From an uncultured Mediterranea sp. (GTDB lineage: Bacteria > Bacteroidota > Bacteroidia > Bacteroidales > Bacteroidaceae): 52,545 nucleotides of DNA. The notes below the pieces were generated by a model that was given only the letters and a program-made list of their open reading frames with translations, made no database searches and had not been told where the DNA came from. Positions 42,395 through 50,626 of the stretch are shown piece by piece; the first letter of the stretch is position 1; the number at the start of each line of letters is the position of its first letter. The stretch lies in the NCBI GenBank assembly GCA_945879145.1, contig CAMCUZ010000016.1, forward strand, positions 1 through 52,545, given 5' to 3'. Position numbers and translations under genes: made by a program.

Positions 42395-43861
42395 TCAAGG
42401 CTGCGGAGAGCAGGGTATGGCTGTTTGTGCTACGGCTTGCTCCAGGGCTTGACCGTTGGGAACGGGGGCCGTGATGAGCTCGGGACGGTTGAACGTGAGG
42501 GTATAGTGGTCGTAAAAATCCGGGTCTTTCTGCGGCAGCACAAAGGGTTTTCCAGCTAAACCTGTGGCTGGGTCGAAGCTGGCAATGAAGGGACGTGCCC
42601 AAAGACCATCCATCCGCTTACTGCTCCACACCATCCAACGACCTGAAGAGCTCCAGGTTGGATAGCTATCTACATCCTCGCTATTCACCTCGGTGAGGCA
42701 ACGGATGTTGCCGCTGGAGGTATCGAGCAGAAAGAGCTCACTCTCGGGATGCCAGATGGAGAAATTGCCGTAATTGGATTGCACAAAGAGTACGTAGCGT
42801 CCGTCGGGAGAAACACGAGGGAAAGAGACCGATTTTCCCTGTTCTGAGGCTGGATAGATACACGCCAGGTCGTAGAAGCGATGGCTCTGTATATCGAAGC
42901 GGATGCGACAGAGGTCATAGCGGATGCTGTCGAGCGCCATGCCTTTACGGTAGCCTTTGGCACGGCAGAAATAGATATCGGTGCCATTGGGAGCACAAGC
43001 AGGGAAGGTCTCCATGTAGTCATCGCCATAGACGAGTGAGTCGGTGTAAGCCACGTGATGCTCCACGTCATAGGCCATCAGGTCAGCTCCCAGGTCGGAG
43101 ACCTCTATGGGCTTGGTGCCACTGGAATGGAAGAACTGCTGAATCTCATTGGTTGCAAAGAAGAGGTAGTTGCCCGACGGATGCCAAGAGGGATAGGTGG
43201 GGCCATAACGAAATCCCGGAGCCTTTGGGTTGACCTTTTCCACTTTCCCTCCACGCGAAATCAGCGTACCTCCCTGTGGGCCACGGATATGCAACATCAT
43301 CTCGTCGGGACGGTACTGGTTGTAGGAGTGGCAGTTTACGCACTGATGGTCGAAATGCCTGTTCTCTACAATCGCCTTCTCACTGTACGAAGCCAACTCC
43401 CGCTGGTAGATACCCATTTCGTTCCAGAGCTCATAGCCCGGGTAGAGCAAACGATAGGTCAGGTAGGGGTCGATGGGGTGTACAGAGAGGTGATTGGTGA
43501 TGTCGGCATAACGCACCCACTGACCTGATTGGCGGATGGAGATACGGAAATAGATGGAACGTCCAGCACCCCGTTCAGTCAAGGCCCTCCATTGCTTCAG
43601 AGGAATCGTAACCGTGGGGGATGAGCTAGTAATATGGAATGCAGGAGCTTCGCCGGTAATACCCAGTTCGGCCTGATACTGCTCGCCGACGGTACAAATC
43701 CTGAAATTTGGGGCAGCGATATTGCAGGGGAACGTCACTTCTACATAGTTGGGATATATACAGGGTTGCTCGTCACACACTTTATCGGCTGGGTGATACG
43801 GGTTACACCCTACAAGCAGGGTGAGCAACAGGAGGTGAAGGCAGAGGGAATAGAGTTTCAT
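42395..43861 (-). CDS. TolB-like PD40 beta-propeller lipoprotein with CxxCH motif
   Basis: An exported lipoprotein of 488 residues. The start is ATG at 43861 (MKLYSLCLHLLLL), with a lipobox LLVGC placing the lipid cysteine at residue 19. The open frame from 43882 adds seven residues before the signal peptide. The N-terminal third is beta-rich and carries HQCVNCHSYN, a CxxCH heme-c type motif (residues 174-178). The remainder has PD40/WD40-like blades (YPSWHPSGNYLFFATN, FPRVSPDGRYVLFVQ, YPTWSSSGRWMVWSS), as in TolB. It is the last gene of the susC-susD-DUF6057 run. Ligand and whether heme is bound are unknown. Confidence 0.82.
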   Translation of the reverse strand: MKLYSLCLHLLLLTLLVGCNPYHPADKVCDEQPCIYPNYVEVTFPCNIAAPNFRICTVGEQYQAELGITGEAPAFHITSSSPTVTIPLKQWRALTERGAGRSIYFRISIRQSGQWVRYADITNHLSVHPIDPYLTYRLLYPGYELWNEMGIYQRELASYSEKAIVENRHFDHQCVNCHSYNQYRPDEMMLHIRGPQGGTLISRGGKVEKVNPKAPGFRYGPTYPSWHPSGNYLFFATNEIQQFFHSSGTKPIEVSDLGADLMAYDVEHHVAYTDSLVYGDDYMETFPACAPNGTDIYFCRAKGYRKGMALDSIRYDLCRIRFDIQSHRFYDLACIYPASEQGKSVSFPRVSPDGRYVLFVQSNYGNFSIWHPESELFLLDTSSGNIRCLTEVNSEDVDSYPTWSSSGRWMVWSSKRMDGLWARPFIASFDPATGLAGKPFVLPQKDPDFYDHYTLTFNRPELITAPVPNGQALEQAVAQTAIPCSPQP

Positions 43862-43891
43862 GATGGACGTATATGGGTTCAAAACGTAGGG

Positions 43892-45403
43892 TTAGTTGTT
43901 GATGGCTTTATTGCCGTATGGGCTGAAATAGTTCATGTAGAACCAATAGCTGTTACCGAACTGTTGGCGCAGGGCCTCACTCTTTCCGGCTTTCAACAGG
44001 GCATAATAGCGTTCGAAACGCTCATGTGTAGCAGCAGAAAGCTCGAATCCCAGTTGGCGGAAAGCCTCCTCGCCCACCTTCAGCCGATAGATGTAGAGTG
44101 CCTCTTCAAAAACAGGAGGCAACGAGGGATAACTGAATTGACGGATGCGGTAGATATTGTCGGCAAAGCGCTGGATGTTGTTACTGAGCAGCAGATAGCA
44201 CATCAGGTACTCAAAAGCCATCTTGTTTTTAGGGTCATTATCGCAAAGGTATTCCAGTTCGGGACCTAAATTCAAGACGTTGGAAAAACGAGCCGGTATC
44301 TCCTCGGTATCTGCCAGCGCATTGCGCAGACCATCGACCCGACCGGATTCCAGCTTTCGCTCCAGTTCGAGGGCGTGCTGACGGTAAAATAGGGATAGCT
44401 TCAATCGGTTCAGAAAACGTTGGGCCACTTTGGGCCGGTGATTCACGATGTTGTATCGAGCCAGGTTCAGCAAGTGGGGTGCTGTTTCACCCCATACCAC
44501 CATGGCCTCGAACTCCCACCGTTGTGCTTCGTTGATGTAGCCCAGCTCCTCATAGACGAAATGACCATATTCGCTTTCGCGGCTGTTGCTATTCCAGGGC
44601 ATATAGAGTGTTTTGACCCCTAAGGTAGCGGGGTAATCAAACAAGCGATAAAGCAGTTGCCCCGTATGGAAAAGAGCTAAGCTACGGAAATAGGCCATCA
44701 GCTGGTTGGTTTTTCCACCCTGCAGGTAACGCTCGGTATAGTCGAGCACGGCGTGCCACTCACGATGCTTTACGTGCTGCTCGGCCTTGAGCATAATACC
44801 CTCCTTTGGGTTATAGTGTGATATAAAATAGCCATATCCACCCACCGCATAGCCGCAAAGCAGCAGCACCGTAAGCAGATACCGCCCTTTACCAGCCCAA
44901 GGGAGATGCAGCTTGGCGCAGAAGGGCAACAGGGGAGCGTGTGTACGCCACAAGGCGAGAAGAAGAGCAGCACATGCCAAGAAGCCAATACCCCCGACTA
45001 CTCGTGTTAGCTCATGGTCGGCCGACATGGTATAAAAGAAGAGCGCAAGCGATGGCAGCACAGCCAGATAGAGCACATCTTCTTTTCCCGACAAGCGGAA
45101 CAACAGATAACGCGTCAGGAAATAGCAAGCTGTAAGCAACAGGGCAAGCAGCAAGCTGCCCAAGGCAGGATAATAGAAAAACTGAATAAAGCAATCGGTC
45201 AGACAACCAAGCAAGCCCGCTGTATGGAGCTGATGGAGCAGGTCGTTCATTGAAAACAGGAACAGGTGATGCTGCTCGTGATAGGCAATCACGTGCGCAA
45301 GGATGCCCTGATAGGCCAGGAAATAACAGGTGGCCAGCGTCACCCCCACTCCAAAAGGTAGTACTCTTTTCACAATATAATCAAAAGAAATGCTGTTGAG
45401 CAA
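43892..45403 (-). CDS. DUF6057 family membrane protein
   Basis: A 503-residue protein (from TTG at 45403) that I assign to DUF6057, function unknown. A start at GTG 45370 (KRVLPFGVGV) is as likely, because the hairpin at 45407-45440 abuts the TTG. The first 190 residues hold about five hydrophobic helices. The rest is a soluble, TPR-like helical domain (HREWHAVLDYTERYLQGG, AMVVWGETAPHLLNLARYN, VFEEALYIYRLKVGEEAF). It sits 30 bp upstream of the propeller lipoprotein gene and downstream of susD. No enzymatic motif is visible. Confidence 0.8.
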   Translation of the reverse strand: MLNSISFDYIVKRVLPFGVGVTLATCYFLAYQGILAHVIAYHEQHHLFLFSMNDLLHQLHTAGLLGCLTDCFIQFFYYPALGSLLLALLLTACYFLTRYLLFRLSGKEDVLYLAVLPSLALFFYTMSADHELTRVVGGIGFLACAALLLALWRTHAPLLPFCAKLHLPWAGKGRYLLTVLLLCGYAVGGYGYFISHYNPKEGIMLKAEQHVKHREWHAVLDYTERYLQGGKTNQLMAYFRSLALFHTGQLLYRLFDYPATLGVKTLYMPWNSNSRESEYGHFVYEELGYINEAQRWEFEAMVVWGETAPHLLNLARYNIVNHRPKVAQRFLNRLKLSLFYRQHALELERKLESGRVDGLRNALADTEEIPARFSNVLNLGPELEYLCDNDPKNKMAFEYLMCYLLLSNNIQRFADNIYRIRQFSYPSLPPVFEEALYIYRLKVGEEAFRQLGFELSAATHERFERYYALLKAGKSEALRQQFGNSYWFYMNYFSPYGNKAINN

Positions 45404-45406
45404 GAC

Positions 45407-45440
45407 GAGGGCTAACCCTTCTGTACGAAAGGTAGCCCTC
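45407..45440 (-). promoter_or_regulatory. Intercistronic hairpin between susD and the DUF6057 gene
   Basis: GAGGGCTA (45407-45414) and TAGCCCTC (45433-45440) pair perfectly, with CCTT/AAGG-type pairing further in. There is no T-run. It may reduce expression of the two downstream genes relative to susC/susD. Confidence 0.55.
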
Positions 45441-45478
45441 TGTCTTTATAACACATTATACATTAGGATGTTTCACCA

Positions 45479-47107
45479 TCAATAGCCATCGTTCTGAGTC
45501 AGATTGGGATTCAAGTCAATCTCCTTCTGCGGAATGGGATAGACATAGTTGTGGTCTTCGTAGTGGGTAGTTCCACCTACGTAGTTCTCACCCTCGTACA
45601 GAATGCAGATCTTACCACCATCGCCATCCACAGCATCGGGCGAGTCAACCAGTTTATACTTCAGACCGAGGAGCGGCTTGTTGAGTACCTCCTTGGCGAT
45701 GCCCCAACGACGGATATCCCACTGGCGCTTGCCGCCTTCGAGGGCAAACTCTACGCGCCACTCGTTGCGGATGCGCTGACGCAGGTCGTCCTGCGTGCCG
45801 CAGTAGGTGGGCTTGCTGGCATCGGTCTTCTGCAGTTCAGGCATACCGACACGCTTACGCACCTGGTTGACGGCATCAAAGGCCTCCTGCGAGAGGGGGT
45901 CAAGCTCATTCTTAGCCTCAGCATAGGTGAGGAGTACCTCGGCGTAGCGGATAACGACTGCATCCTTACCCATATCCCAACCGGTGGATTGAGGATCGAT
46001 GCTGGGGTCGAGCCACTTCTGCTGATAGTAACCGGTAGCCGTAGCATCGCCGTGCTGACCGATACCCGTGGGATAGCAAGACTTCAGGGGAGCTACCTTG
46101 ATGGTCACACCATACATCACCTCACCATCATGCAGCACGTTCACCTCCAGACGCGGGTCGCGGTTGGCAAACGGATTCTTCTCATCGTAGATTGCAGACT
46201 TGGCAATCGGAGCACCCTCGATGTCCTCAAAGGCATCCACCAGGCTCTGCGTGGGGTTGATACCACCCCAACCCAGCGTCGGGAAGGCTTCCCAACCAAT
46301 AAGGTACCAGCCGTTGTCACCTGCATTGAACTGACGCACCAGGATGAACTCATCGCAGCCGTCAGCCACTTCCCAGAAGAGCTGCGCATACTTGCCCGTG
46401 TTGTCCTTGTCCCACAGTTCGTAGGTACCCTGGTCCATCACCTTCTTGGCATTGTCGGCAGCCACCTGCCAGTTGCCATAATAGAGGGCGGCACGGGCCT
46501 TCATGGCGAGGGCAGCACCCTTGGTGATACGTCCGTAGTCGGAGGCGGGCCAGCTTACGGGCAGGTACTCGATAGCCTTGTCGAAGTCATCCATCACGTG
46601 CTTATAGACCTCTTCACGCGGAGTACGGGTGATGCCTTCCTGGTCAGCGAGCTCAAGGGGTCTATCCACATAAGGCACGTCACCGAAGGTACGGATCAGG
46701 TCGAAGTAGTGGAATGCGCGGAAGAAGTAGGTCTGTCCGAGCACTTTCTTCTTCTCAGCCTCATCGTAGTCAGGTATTTCGTCAATCTTGCTCAGGATAA
46801 GGTTGGCCTGACGGATTACGCTGTACGTACCGCTCCATCCCATATCCAGGGGGTCATAGATACCCTTTGACACATTGCCTGCAGCCCATTTGATACCGTG
46901 TACGGCATCATCCGAGTTAATGGCATCATCCACATCCCAGTAGGGGAGCGAGTTGTAGAGGTCAGAAACCGCCATTTCAGCGTCATTGCCTGTTTTCCAG
47001 AAGCTGCCGTCAGAGAGCTCTTCCAGGGGATAGCGGTCCAGGTCAACGCACGAAGTAAACCCAGTCAGCAGAGCGGCAGCCAATATAAAGAGTGATTTTC
47101 TTTTCAT
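45479..47107 (-). CDS. SusD/RagB-like outer-membrane lipoprotein (second pair)
   Basis: A 542-residue surface nutrient-binding lipoprotein, partner of the SusC-like protein 21 bp upstream. The signal ends FTSC (Cys20) and is followed by VDLDRYPLEELSDGSFWKTGNDAE, a classic SusD start. TPR segments include VLGQTYFFRAFHYFDLIRTFGDVPYVDRPLE and ALAMKARAALYYGNW. The C-terminus carries VVIRYAEVLLTYAEAKNELD, NEWRVEFALEGGKRQWDIRRW and the YPIPQKEIDLNPNLTQNDGY ending. Sequence divergence from the first SusD suggests a different ligand. Confidence 0.95.
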   Translation of the reverse strand: MKRKSLFILAAALLTGFTSCVDLDRYPLEELSDGSFWKTGNDAEMAVSDLYNSLPYWDVDDAINSDDAVHGIKWAAGNVSKGIYDPLDMGWSGTYSVIRQANLILSKIDEIPDYDEAEKKKVLGQTYFFRAFHYFDLIRTFGDVPYVDRPLELADQEGITRTPREEVYKHVMDDFDKAIEYLPVSWPASDYGRITKGAALAMKARAALYYGNWQVAADNAKKVMDQGTYELWDKDNTGKYAQLFWEVADGCDEFILVRQFNAGDNGWYLIGWEAFPTLGWGGINPTQSLVDAFEDIEGAPIAKSAIYDEKNPFANRDPRLEVNVLHDGEVMYGVTIKVAPLKSCYPTGIGQHGDATATGYYQQKWLDPSIDPQSTGWDMGKDAVVIRYAEVLLTYAEAKNELDPLSQEAFDAVNQVRKRVGMPELQKTDASKPTYCGTQDDLRQRIRNEWRVEFALEGGKRQWDIRRWGIAKEVLNKPLLGLKYKLVDSPDAVDGDGGKICILYEGENYVGGTTHYEDHNYVYPIPQKEIDLNPNLTQNDGY

Positions 47108-47128
47108 ATCGCATTATAATAATAAGGG

Positions 47129-50100
47129 TTAGAATGAAACTTTGAGTCCCAGGGAGATTTTCTTCACGTTCGAGTAGAAGGCACCACGGGTATCAGAGGG
47201 AGATTCGGGATCCAGGCCGTCCAGACCAGAGATGGTAAACAGGTTCTCACCGGCTACAAAGACCTTGGCACGCTCGATGCCCACCTTCGAGAGCAGCGAC
47301 TTGGGCAGGTTGTAGCCCAGCGTGATGTTCTTCAGACGGATGTAAGAGGCATCCTCCAGCCAGAATGAAGAGGTGGAGAAGTTAATCTGCGAGCTGCGAG
47401 TCAGGCGCGGGTAGCTGGCGTTGTGATTCTCGGGAGTCCAACGGTCGAGGTGTCTCTTCAGTACCTTACCGCTGTTGAAGAAGGCGTAAGAGGCTTCACC
47501 AGTGTAGTAGGCATCCACATCGAATGCACCCTGCCACAGCATCGAGAGGTCGAAGTCCTTATAATATACGTTGATGTTCAGACCACCCGTCCAGCTGGGG
47601 AAGTTCTTACCGATGACGGTACGGTCAGCACCATCAATCTTGCCATTACCATCGAGGTCCACATACTTGATGTCACCCAGCTTCTCCTGACCGGTACGCT
47701 TGGGATAGTTTTTCAGGTCATCCTCGGTGTTGAAGTAGCCGTTGGCCACATAGCCGTAGAATGAGCCGATAGGGTAGCCTTCCAGACGCCAGAACTTGTT
47801 GTTGTCAGGGTCCTCACCTTCGGTGCCGCACATGTCGGTAATCTCGTTCTTCACGTAAGCCACGTTAAAGTTGACGGCATAGCTCAGGTCCTTGTTGATG
47901 CGCTTGTTGTGGAAGATGCTCAGGTCGAAACCGGTGTTCTCCACGCTACCGGCATTCTGTGCAGGAGCACCCATACCGATCACACCCTGGATGGGGAGGT
48001 ACAGCAACATGTCGTTGGTCTTCTTCTTGTAGAGCGAGAGCTCGAAGCCAATCATGTTGTTCAGGAAGCCAGCCTCGATACCGAGTTCGTAGTTGGTCAC
48101 CGTAGCCCACTGCAGGGCATTGTTCACATAGCGTGACTCGTAGGCGGTAGAGTAGAGTGAGCCACCCAGCATGGTGTTGCCGTAAGCATAAGTCGATACA
48201 GCAGGATAGATATCGCTCGACTTCAGCTCCTCGTTACCAGTCTTACCCCAACCGAGACGGAGCTTCAGGTTGCTCAGCCATTCTACGTTGTCCTTGATGA
48301 ACGACTCCTCTGAGATTCTCCAACCGGCCGAGAAGGCGGGGAAGAAGCCCCAGCGATTGTCCTTGGGGAAACGTGAAGAGGCATCCGAACGGAAGTTGGC
48401 CTCAAAGAGGTACTTGTTCTGGAAGTCGTACTGCACGCGGCCGAAGTAAGACTGACGAGCCGTCTCGTAACCACCGTCGCTGTTCTTCTGTGTAGAAGCG
48501 TCGAGGGTATTGAGTGATTCGCCCAGTTCGTCGTTACCACCACCCGTACGGCTGGCCGTGGTGTAGCGGTAGGTGTAGCGAACAGACTCACCACCAGCCA
48601 ACAGACCGATGGTGTGGTCACCGAAGGTCTTGTTGTAGTTGATGAGCAGCTGGCCCGTGTACCAGTTCCAGTTGTAGTAGTTATGGTAGCCTTCGCGGCG
48701 ACCTGAGTCAAAGTTATCATAAGCATAGTGCCGTTTGAAGCGGCGCAGGTCTTGGTTATCATGACGGAGCGAATAGACGCCCTTGATGCTCAGTCCGTCC
48801 AGCGGAGTGATGTTGATGTAGGCTGTAGCGTTCAGCTGTTCATCCACCTGCTTATAGGTACCGGTTTTACCCTGCTGAGCCACGGGATTCTGCAGGCCAT
48901 TGTAGTTGTAGCTACCATCCTCTTTGTAAATAGGTGCTGTAGGTGAGATACGGTTGCAGTACTGCAGCAGCGAGCCGAAGCCCTCGTACTCATCGTTGTT
49001 GATACCACGGTAAGCTGAAGCGTTGATGCCCACGTTCACCCATTTGGCAATCTTTGAATCGATGTTCACACGGCCGTTGTAGCGCTCGTAGTTCTTTTCC
49101 TGTGACAGACCGTCCTGATAGAGGTAAGCCAAAGAGGCCATGTAGGTGGTATTCTCTGAACCACCACTGATGGAGAGGCTGTGCTGCGTCTCCATGGCGC
49201 TCTTCTTCATGACTTCGCTGTACCAGTCGGTATCGGGGTGACCGTAGGGATCACTGCCGTCGCGGAAGAGGCGGATATCCTCCTCTGAATAGGGGACAGC
49301 TGCAGTGGGGTTCTCATTGAGCGTAGCCTCGTTGTAGAGGATGGCATAGTCGGCAGCACCCAAGAAATCGAGTGTGGCCGTCGGGCTTGACCAAGATACC
49401 GTACCTGAGTAGTTGATCTTCGCCTTGCTGCCCTTCTTACCCTTCTTCGTGGTAATCAAGATAACGCCGTTGGCAGCCTGCACACCGTAGATGGCCGATG
49501 AAGCGGCATCCTTCAGCACAGAGAGTGACTCGATGTCCTGCGGGTCAATATTGTTCATGCTGCCCGGTACACCATCGACGATCACGAGGGGGCTGGCTGC
49601 ATTGATGGAGTTCTTACCACGGATGGTGATGGAGCCGGTCTGCGCACCCGGAGCACCCGAAGTCTGGATAGAGGTTACGCCCGGCATGGTTCCGGCCAAA
49701 GCAGCTGACACACTAGCTACTGCACGCGATTCCAATGCCTCTGCATTGATACTGGCCACTGAACCAGTCAGGTTGGCCTTCTTCTGTACACCATAACCCA
49801 CAACTACCACCTCGTCGAGCATCTCGGTGTCTTCCTTCAAAGTGACGTTGATGGGTTGTCCATTGAATTTGATTTCTTGCGTTACATAACCGATATAAGA
49901 AACCTGAATGATGTCACCCTTGGCTACATTGCTCAGAGTGAAATCTCCGTCAACAGAGGTAATAGTACCGTTTGTACTACCTTTTACAACTACTGATGCT
50001 CCAATCACGGGTTCTCCTGTGGCATCTTTTACAACACCTTTACAGGTACCTGTCTGCTGAGATATAGCAGAAGGCAGCGTGTTGGGAGCAGCTTGCAGCG

Positions 50101-50170
50101 GGCTGGAAGTTAAAAAATACCCTCCCCCAATAAGCAAAATAGCCCCAACAGTTTTGAAATGTTTCAGCAT
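47129..50170 (-). CDS. SusC-like TonB-dependent outer-membrane receptor (second pair)
   Basis: Outer-membrane importer of 1013 residues, with start at ATG 50170 (MLKHFKTVGAILLIGGGYFL). The open frame to 50305 would run through the leader and promoter. It has a signal peptide, a carboxypeptidase-regulatory-like domain (CKGVVKDATGEPVIGASVVVKG, SYIGYVTQEIKF), the TonB-box region DEVVVVGYGVQKK, the plug (ITIRGKNSINAASPLVIVDGVPGSM, AANGVILITTKKGKKG) and the barrel ending SLGLKVSF. It lacks an STN domain, so unlike the first SusC it is not expected to signal to a FecR. A -7 box TATCTTTG lies at 50273-50266. Confidence 0.95.
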   Translation of the reverse strand: MLKHFKTVGAILLIGGGYFLTSSPLQAAPNTLPSAISQQTGTCKGVVKDATGEPVIGASVVVKGSTNGTITSVDGDFTLSNVAKGDIIQVSYIGYVTQEIKFNGQPINVTLKEDTEMLDEVVVVGYGVQKKANLTGSVASINAEALESRAVASVSAALAGTMPGVTSIQTSGAPGAQTGSITIRGKNSINAASPLVIVDGVPGSMNNIDPQDIESLSVLKDAASSAIYGVQAANGVILITTKKGKKGSKAKINYSGTVSWSSPTATLDFLGAADYAILYNEATLNENPTAAVPYSEEDIRLFRDGSDPYGHPDTDWYSEVMKKSAMETQHSLSISGGSENTTYMASLAYLYQDGLSQEKNYERYNGRVNIDSKIAKWVNVGINASAYRGINNDEYEGFGSLLQYCNRISPTAPIYKEDGSYNYNGLQNPVAQQGKTGTYKQVDEQLNATAYINITPLDGLSIKGVYSLRHDNQDLRRFKRHYAYDNFDSGRREGYHNYYNWNWYTGQLLINYNKTFGDHTIGLLAGGESVRYTYRYTTASRTGGGNDELGESLNTLDASTQKNSDGGYETARQSYFGRVQYDFQNKYLFEANFRSDASSRFPKDNRWGFFPAFSAGWRISEESFIKDNVEWLSNLKLRLGWGKTGNEELKSSDIYPAVSTYAYGNTMLGGSLYSTAYESRYVNNALQWATVTNYELGIEAGFLNNMIGFELSLYKKKTNDMLLYLPIQGVIGMGAPAQNAGSVENTGFDLSIFHNKRINKDLSYAVNFNVAYVKNEITDMCGTEGEDPDNNKFWRLEGYPIGSFYGYVANGYFNTEDDLKNYPKRTGQEKLGDIKYVDLDGNGKIDGADRTVIGKNFPSWTGGLNINVYYKDFDLSMLWQGAFDVDAYYTGEASYAFFNSGKVLKRHLDRWTPENHNASYPRLTRSSQINFSTSSFWLEDASYIRLKNITLGYNLPKSLLSKVGIERAKVFVAGENLFTISGLDGLDPESPSDTRGAFYSNVKKISLGLKVSF

Positions 50171-50200
50171 AAAATTGTATATTAGATTAGTTAATACTCC

Positions 50201-50273
50201 ACGATGCCTGAAAGCATAGCGTTCTTCATAAAGACCCTTGCTCCAAGCATCGTTTAATTCGCTTGCAAAGATA
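50201..50273 (-). promoter_or_regulatory. susC leader with long-range stem and -7 box
   Basis: On the minus strand TATCTTTG (50273-50266) is the likely -7 box. In the roughly 90-nt leader that follows, ACGATGC (50253-50247) can pair with GCATCGT (50207-50201), enclosing a 39-nt loop. The -33 box is unclear. Confidence 0.45.
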
Positions 50274-50317
50274 AAGCAATTTTTTAAACAGGAAAAAATT
50301 TTCAAGAAAATTATTAA

Positions 50318-50593
50318 TTGCTATTTGTTCAGCAATTGCCGAATGGCTGTATTTTCTACGGAACTCTGGCCAAGCACTATGCCGCCGGATGCATCACACC
50401 GCAAGATGTCACTCCCAGCATGGCCTCACTACGCTACTTGCAGCAGTACCGTGAGGCTAACCAATCGAATGGACAGCATAACGAAATCGTCCAACTCGTC
50501 ATTCACGACTTCGAGGAGAACCTTGGACGACACCTCACCATGCAGGAACTTACGCGACACGGAAGGGATCACGCTAGTAGTAATAGGTTTTGA
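50318..50593 (+). pseudogene. Probable remnant of an unidentified gene
   Basis: A frame of 91 codons opening with TTG, with no ATG until residue 35. The middle has coding-like composition and third-position GC bias (KHYAAGCITPQDVTPSM, HNEIVQLVIHDFEENLGRHLTMQEL) that looks like part of a real helical protein, but I do not recognise the family. The C-terminal part after TRHG degenerates. It lies between two minus-strand genes and has no promoter. I read it as a fragment of a lost gene. The rest of 50274-50626 holds nothing else I can support. Confidence 0.35.
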
Positions 50594-50626
50594 TAAATCG
50601 ATTCCTGTATGCTATCCGCCTGTACC

